Origin: Cellvibrionales bacterium UBA1969
Lineage (GTDB): Bacteria; Pseudomonadota; Gammaproteobacteria; Pseudomonadales; UBA7434
Length of the DNA: 10,153 bases
Assembly: GCA_002339085.1 (NCBI GenBank)
Contig: DDDX01000030.1
Coordinates: 469 to 10,621, forward strand
Direction of reading: 5' to 3'
Shown: piece by piece, positions 6,607 to 10,153 of the stretch
Layout: each line of letters starts with the position of its first letter
Position numbering within the stretch: position 1 is the first letter of the stretch
Notes under the pieces: generated by a model
Seen by the model: the letters and a program-made list of their open reading frames with translations, nothing else
The model's database searches: none
Told to the model about the DNA's origin: nothing
Translations under genes and position numbers: made by a program

Positions 6607-7413
6607 TTACCCATGACCAAGATTGGTGTTTACAACCTTAAGCAATTCTTTAAATAACTTTGGGTTGCCGCAGACAATATTGCCAGTTGTTAGGCAGCTA
6701 TTTCCGCCTTTAAAATCAGCTATTAAGCCGCCGGCTTCCTGAATTAATAATAGACCGGCTGCAACGTCCCATGGCCTAAGACCATGTTCCCAAAAGGCAT
6801 CCATTCTTCCGGCGGCGACATAGGCTAAATCAAGGGCCGCTGAGCCACCGCGTCGAATGCCTGAACCATGCATTGCAAAGTGCTCAAGACATTTCATATA
6901 AGCTTGTATAAAAGGCTGTTGACTGCTGCGGTAGGGCACGCCGGTTCCTATCAATGCGCCGTTAAAGTTATTCCTATCACTGACGCGTAACCTCACCCCG
7001 TTGAGGGTTGCGCCACGACCACGGCTGGCGGTAAATTCTTCACGCCGAATAGGGTCATAGATAACTGCATGCTCAACAATATCATTTTTCGCGCAGGCAA
7101 TAGAAACAGAAAAATGGGGAATGCCGCGAACAAAATTGGTTGTTCCGTCAAGTGGGTCGATATACCAGGTTGTGTCTGATTGACCTTTAGAGCCCGATAT
7201 TAAGCCGCTTTCTTCGCCGATAATATTATGTTCGGGCCAAGCTTTTTGAATTTGCTCGGTAATCTCTTGCTCGGCGGCCTTATCGATATTGGTGACAAAG
7301 TCATTTTTTTCCTTTTCTTCAACCTTAATCAGATCCATGCGTTCCGTTGCGCGGGCAATAATATCGCCTGCTTTTCTGGCGGCACGAAGGGCAATATTAA
7401 CGGCTGGTTCCAC
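6607..7413 (-). CDS. suhB: Inositol-1-monophosphatase / Nus-associated factor SuhB
   Basis: SuhB is a Mg2+-dependent inositol monophosphatase family enzyme; in E. coli it also acts in the NusA/B/E/G antitermination complex during rRNA transcription. The 268 residues match the family length (E. coli 267). Metal and catalytic motifs are intact: GEES (66-69), IDPLDGTTN (85-93) and WDVAAG (215-220), giving E67, D86, D89 and D216 as ligands. The N-terminus MEPAVNIALRAARKAG matches typical SuhB starts. The start is GTG 7413, supported by GAGG 8 bases upstream. It is divergent from trmJ, as in E. coli, and shares a short intergenic region with it. The small acidic-tailed protein follows in the same transcript. 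Confidence 0.96.
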   Translation of the reverse strand: MEPAVNIALRAARKAGDIIARATERMDLIKVEEKEKNDFVTNIDKAAEQEITEQIQKAWPEHNIIGEESGLISGSKGQSDTTWYIDPLDGTTNFVRGIPHFSVSIACAKNDIVEHAVIYDPIRREEFTASRGRGATLNGVRLRVSDRNNFNGALIGTGVPYRSSQQPFIQAYMKCLEHFAMHGSGIRRGGSAALDLAYVAAGRMDAFWEHGLRPWDVAAGLLLIQEAGGLIADFKGGNSCLTTGNIVCGNPKLFKELLKVVNTNLGHG

Positions 7414-7504
7414 GGAGTGACCTCGAATACTTAATCAGATAGGGCGAAGGCAATGCTTGCTGGGCGCGCATCATATGACTGAAATTCATAATAATTAAGA
7501 ATAT

Positions 7505-7513
7505 AGTATAACA
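7505..7513 (-). promoter_or_regulatory. Candidate extended -10 promoter for suhB
   Basis: On the minus strand the sequence reads TGTTATACT: a TGn extension followed by TATACT (bases 7505-7510), five of six matches to TATAAT. No good -35 hexamer is present at 16-18 bases, which is usual for extended -10 promoters. The implied start near 7498 would leave a leader of about 85 bases before the suhB GTG. It lies back to back with the trmJ promoter. Confidence 0.4.
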
Positions 7514-7551
7514 GACACCCATTCTTGTGACGTATGTTAATTGTTGTAGTT

Positions 7552-7580
7552 TTGGTATTGAGCGGTGTGTTTGATAGAAT
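7552..7580 (+). promoter_or_regulatory. Candidate sigma-70 promoter for trmJ
   Basis: TTGGTA (7552-7557, four of six matches) and TAGAAT (7575-7580, five of six) are separated by 17 bases. Transcription would begin near 7587, downstream of the long in-frame extension that could otherwise start at 7534. This supports a trmJ start further downstream, at TTG 7639. Confidence 0.5.
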
Positions 7581-7626
7581 CCGCTGGCAATCAAATCAGC
7601 ATGCCCCTAATCGCTGTTTAACCTAT

Positions 7627-7641
7627 GAGGACGTTATTTTG
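7627..7641 (+). promoter_or_regulatory. Ribosome binding site fixing a TTG start for trmJ
   Basis: GAGG at 7627-7630 stands 8 bases before TTG 7639, the best Shine-Dalgarno and start combination in the region. The upstream in-frame residues (7534-7638) are unlike TrmJ and overlap the likely promoter. Confidence 0.65.
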
Positions 7642-8433
7642 ACTGATAAGCAATCATCACCTAATAATCATCGTTTAACGGAAGCAAGAGATGTTCGTAT
7701 GGTGTTGGTGAACCCCTCGCATCCGGGTAATATTGGCGGTGCTGCTCGCGCCATGAAGACAATGGCAGTTGAACAGTTAGTACTAGTTAGCCCACGTGAA
7801 TACCCAGATCCTAGGGCGGTTTGGCGCGCGGCAGGCGCGCGTGACCTGCTTGAAAATGCTCGTGTTGTTGAGACCTTAGAAGAAGCCATTGCTGATTGCG
7901 ATCTGGTTGTCGGCACCTCGGCTCGAGGTCGCAGGATTCCTTGGCCAGTAGTCGATGCAAGACAATGTGCCGAACAGATCTATGCGGAGCCTAGCTCTTC
8001 TAAGGTCGCTATCCTGTTTGGACGTGAGGACCGCGGCCTAAATAATGACGAGCTGCATCGCTGTCATTTGCATGTTCACGTACCTACCAGCGAGGAATAT
8101 GGCTCATTAAACCTTGCCATGGCGGTGCAGATCATTTGCTATGAGCTAAGAATGCGCTCATTAAATTCCGATTTATCGCAGGGGAAAAATGCGAATCCTT
8201 CAGTCATGCAAGACTGGGACGAGCCGTTTGCCAATGCTGCTGATGTAGAGCGCTTGCACGAACATTTAGCTGAAGCGTTGGCCCAAATAGGTTTCTATAA
8301 CCCAGATGAGCCCAAGCAATTGCTCACCCGTTTACGCCGCTTATTTGCGCGTATACGCTTAGATAAAATGGAAATTAACATTTTGCGTGGGATTTTAAAC
8401 ACGGTTCAAGAAAAAATCAATAAAAACAATTAG
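7639..8433 (+). CDS. trmJ: tRNA (cytidine/uridine-2'-O)-methyltransferase TrmJ
   Basis: TrmJ is a SPOUT-class enzyme that uses S-adenosylmethionine to 2'-O-methylate position 32 in the anticodon loop of several tRNAs. With the TTG start the protein has 264 residues (E. coli 246). SPOUT motifs are clear: NPSHPGNIGGAARAMKTM (25-42) with the motif 1 Asn and Arg, VGTSARGRRIPWP (91-103), ILFGREDRGLNNDEL (125-139) and the knot motif SLNLAMAVQ (156-164). The C-terminal part, ending LTRLRRLFARIRLDKMEINILRGIL, matches the usual TrmJ tail. The first ~17 residues (MTDKQSSPNNHRLTEAR) are a short family-variable lead. An upstream extension to 7534 is possible in frame but unlikely on promoter and ribosome-binding grounds. 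It is divergent from suhB and followed by iscR after 194 bases, the known gammaproteobacterial order. No terminator is visible after it. Confidence 0.95.
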   Translation: MTDKQSSPNNHRLTEARDVRMVLVNPSHPGNIGGAARAMKTMAVEQLVLVSPREYPDPRAVWRAAGARDLLENARVVETLEEAIADCDLVVGTSARGRRIPWPVVDARQCAEQIYAEPSSSKVAILFGREDRGLNNDELHRCHLHVHVPTSEEYGSLNLAMAVQIICYELRMRSLNSDLSQGKNANPSVMQDWDEPFANAADVERLHEHLAEALAQIGFYNPDEPKQLLTRLRRLFARIRLDKMEINILRGILNTVQEKINKNN

Positions 8434-8476
8434 TTGATATAATAGTGAGATCGTTTATCAGTTAGATTATTTTCCT

Positions 8477-8501
8477 CTTTTAGGCTAAATTACCCCCTTT
8501 A
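8477..8501 (+). promoter_or_regulatory. Weak possible second IscR site
   Basis: The core GGCTAAATTACCC (8483-8495) keeps about 10 of 13 core positions of a type 1 IscR site, but the flanks match poorly (roughly 13 of 25 overall). It sits in tandem exactly 25 bases upstream of the stronger site, recalling the paired sites upstream of E. coli iscR. It may be chance. Confidence 0.25.
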
Positions 8502-8526
8502 ATAGTTGATTAATTTACTCAGGCTT
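8502..8526 (+). promoter_or_regulatory. Type 1 IscR operator upstream of iscR
   Basis: Against the E. coli type 1 IscR consensus as I remember it, about 21 of 25 positions match: ATAGTTGATTA in the left half and TTTACTCAGG running into the right half. The mismatches are the C of GACT, the G of AGTC and two bases near the right end. The site covers the -35 element, so holo-IscR binding would repress iscR and the isc genes. Confidence 0.72.
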
Positions 8527-8534
8527 TAGATAAT
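8506..8534 (+). promoter_or_regulatory. Candidate iscR promoter overlapping the IscR operator
   Basis: TTGATT (8506-8511, four of six matches) and GATAAT (8529-8534, five of six) are separated by 17 bases. Transcription would start near 8541, giving a leader of about 87 bases. The -35 element lies wholly inside the type 1 operator. Confidence 0.62.
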
Positions 8535-8627
8535 ATATATTCACCAAAGCCATCCATAAATGAGGTTTTTCGGTGGCAAGCTTTATCATTTATTTATGAA
8601 TACCAAGATTGATCACTGGGACCCGCA

Positions 8628-9113
8628 ATGAAACTCACGACTAAAGGCCGTTATGCCGTGACTGCTATGCTCGATTTGGCGTTGCATGCCAATGCAGGCC
8701 CAGTCAGTTTGTCTGAGATATCCAGCCGCCAAGAGCTATCGCTGTCTTACCTTGAGCAATTATTTGTCAAATTGCGTCGCCAAGCTCTGGTTGTCAGTTC
8801 TCGTGGGCCAGGTGGTGGCTATCGTTTAAGCCGCAGTCAGGCCGATATAAGCATCGCTGAAATTATTGCCGCTGTGGATGAAAGCGTCGATGCAACACAT
8901 TGTGCGGGTAAGAGTGATTGCCAAGAGGGTGATACCTGCTTAACACACCATTTGTGGATAGACCTTACTGATCAGATACACAGCTTCTTAACTGGTATTT
9001 CTTTAGCTGATTTAGTGAACCGAAAAGAGATTAAACGGGTATCTCAAAGGCAGGACAACAAAGTTGAAGCCGCGAATGATTTACAACATATTCGCATAGC
9101 ATCATTCGACTAG
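8628..9113 (+). CDS. iscR: Fe-S cluster-sensing transcription regulator IscR
   Basis: IscR is an Rrf2-family winged-helix repressor/activator. It carries a [2Fe-2S] cluster and represses the isc operon when clusters are plentiful; the apo form controls other targets. The 161 residues match the family (E. coli 162). The N-terminal helix-turn-helix (MKLTTKGRYAVTAMLDLAL through SYLEQLFVKLR) and the wing (RGPGGGYRLS) are typical. The cluster ligands C92, C98, C104 and H107 are all present at E. coli numbering in THCAGKSDCQEGDTCLTHH; an extra His follows H107. GGGA lies 6 bases before the ATG. It is the first gene of the isc cluster, with iscS following after 81 bases. The upstream type 1 operator fits classical autorepression. 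Confidence 0.97.
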   Translation: MKLTTKGRYAVTAMLDLALHANAGPVSLSEISSRQELSLSYLEQLFVKLRRQALVVSSRGPGGGYRLSRSQADISIAEIIAAVDESVDATHCAGKSDCQEGDTCLTHHLWIDLTDQIHSFLTGISLADLVNRKEIKRVSQRQDNKVEAANDLQHIRIASFD

Positions 9114-9194
9114 CGCATTATTAATGAAAGTAGCTTTTGTTGGGCTTAGAAAGTGATACAGGGCAGAAAATGCCAAGGATTTGAGGAAACAACT

Positions 9195-10153
9195 ATGCAA
9201 CTACCGATTTATCTTGATTATTCAGCGACAACGCCGGTTGACCCTCGCGTGGCTGAAAAGATGTCGGACTGTTTAACCCAAGAAGGTAATTTTGGTAATC
9301 CCGCTTCGCGCTCACACAGTTTTGGTTGGCAGGCAGAAGAGGCTATCGAAGAGGGACGTGCCTTGCTGGCTGAGTTGATCGGCGCCGACCCGCGTGAAAT
9401 CGTTTGGACTTCGGGTGCAACAGAATCTAATAACCTTGCCATTAAAGGTGCGGCACATTTTCACCAAAAGAAAGGTAAGCATATTATTACTTCATCGATT
9501 GAGCACAAGGCCGTGCTTGATACCTGCCGTCAATTGGAGCGTGAAGGTTTTGAGATTACCTATTTAAGCCCAGATGATAATGGGCTGACTCAACCAGCAG
9601 CGGTTGAAGCGGCGATCCGAGAAGATACGGTGTTGATTTCCATTATGCATGCCAATAATGAAATTGGCGTTATAAATGATATTGCCGCTATCGGAGAACT
9701 AACACGACCACGAAAAATTATCTTTCATGTGGATGGCGCCCAGTCTGTTGGGAAAATACCGGTTGATATGGAAGCCCTAAAGGTTGATTTATTATCGATA
9801 TCGGCCCATAAAATGTATGGTCCTAAGGGTATTGGCGCGTTATTTGTTCGACGTAAACCCCGTGTCCGTATCGAGGCGCAAATCCACGGTGGCGGTCATG
9901 AGCGAGGCATGCGATCAGGGACTTTACCCACACATCAAATTGTTGGTGTTGGGGAAGCGGCAAGGATTGCTATGCAGGATATGGCGACGGATAATGCCCG
10001 ATTAATCAAACTTCGCGAACGCCTATGGGATGGAGTAAAAGATATGGAAGAAGTTTACCTCAATGGCGATCCTGAGCATCGTTTGCCCGGTGCATTGAAT
10101 GTGAGCTTTAATTTTGTTGAGGGTGAGTCGTTGATTATGGCCCTTAAAGATTT
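9195..10153 (+). CDS. iscS: Cysteine desulfurase IscS, 3'-truncated by window edge
   Basis: IscS is a PLP-dependent enzyme that takes sulfur from L-cysteine to feed Fe-S assembly on IscU, tRNA thiolation and cofactor synthesis. 319 codons are visible, with no stop before the window ends; E. coli IscS has 404 residues. The PLP lysine is K206 in SISAHKMYGPKG, with S203 and H205 beside it, and H104 (SSIEHKAVLD), D180 and Q183 (HVDGAQSVGK), and the NxNxFGNPAS-like GNFGNPASRSHSFGW; numbering matches E. coli IscS. The catalytic cysteine loop near residue 328 falls just outside the window. The start ATG is supported by GAGG with an 8-base spacer. It lies 81 bases after iscR, probably in the same transcript, with iscU, iscA and the hsc genes expected beyond the edge. 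Confidence 0.97.
   Translation, partial: MQLPIYLDYSATTPVDPRVAEKMSDCLTQEGNFGNPASRSHSFGWQAEEAIEEGRALLAELIGADPREIVWTSGATESNNLAIKGAAHFHQKKGKHIITSSIEHKAVLDTCRQLEREGFEITYLSPDDNGLTQPAAVEAAIREDTVLISIMHANNEIGVINDIAAIGELTRPRKIIFHVDGAQSVGKIPVDMEALKVDLLSISAHKMYGPKGIGALFVRRKPRVRIEAQIHGGGHERGMRSGTLPTHQIVGVGEAARIAMQDMATDNARLIKLRERLWDGVKDMEEVYLNGDPEHRLPGALNVSFNFVEGESLIMALKD

Noticed and set aside
7397..7594. Minus-strand open frame of 65 codons across the suhB/trmJ gap
   Set aside because: It overlaps the suhB start in another frame and spans both predicted promoters; its residues resemble no protein I know.
7534..7638. N-terminal extension of trmJ
   Set aside because: It has no similarity to TrmJ, overlaps the predicted promoter, and lacks a ribosome binding site as good as the one before TTG 7639.
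8548..8586. Possible hairpin in the iscR leader (GCCA with TGGC arms)
   Set aside because: The pairing is short and bulged with a long loop and no T-run; it resembles no known riboswitch or attenuator.
9124..9156. Ten-codon mini-ORF (MKVAFVGLRK) in the iscR-iscS gap
   Set aside because: It has no ribosome binding site at a proper distance and is short enough to be chance.
9784..10005. Plus-strand open frame of 73 codons inside iscS
   Set aside because: It is out of frame with iscS, which reads unbroken through this stretch with all expected catalytic residues.

Overview
This window looks like chromosome from a moderately AT-rich gammaproteobacterium. The best evidence is the right-hand half, where suhB is divergent from trmJ and is followed by iscR and iscS, the order known from Escherichia coli and its relatives. 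IscR and IscS also share residue numbering with the E. coli proteins at their metal and catalytic positions. The presence of SnoaL-like and 2-oxoglutarate oxygenase genes would fit a marine, free-living lineage, but that is a guess; the sequence alone does not fix genus or family.

Region 1 (about 1-3705) is the end of a nucleotide-sugar or surface-polysaccharide locus. It holds the 3' two thirds of gmd (GDP-mannose 4,6-dehydratase), a divergent GDP-L-fucose-synthase-like SDR gene, and a cupin gene just downstream of the SDR. Gmd makes GDP-4-keto-6-deoxymannose, the substrate of Fcl-type enzymes, so the two SDRs probably act in sequence. Between them, on the opposite strand, lies a 438-residue protein with a C-terminal Fe(II)/2-oxoglutarate oxygenase-like domain and an unrecognised N-terminal part. 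It is the least explained gene here.

Region 2 (3702-6095, minus strand) is a two-gene unit. A SnoaL/NTF2-fold protein is followed with no spacer by recQ, whose GTG start directly follows the upstream TAA. The recQ stop overlaps the convergent cupin stop by four bases.

Region 3 (6193-7413, minus strand) is suhB followed by a small protein with a basic head and an acidic tail, closed by a strong hairpin terminator. Region 4 (7552-10153, plus strand) is trmJ, iscR and the first 319 codons of iscS. The short suhB/trmJ intergenic region holds plausible divergent promoters. The iscR upstream region holds a good match to a type 1 IscR operator overlapping a sigma-70-like promoter, which implies the usual feedback control of Fe-S cluster assembly.

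I saw no tRNA, rRNA, CRISPR array, insertion sequence, integrase or attachment site. No intergenic stretch exceeds about 235 bases. Most of the window is ordinary housekeeping. I found no clear undescribed system; the best leads are the oxygenase in the sugar locus, the atypical SDR active site with its cupin partner, and the small SuhB-linked protein.
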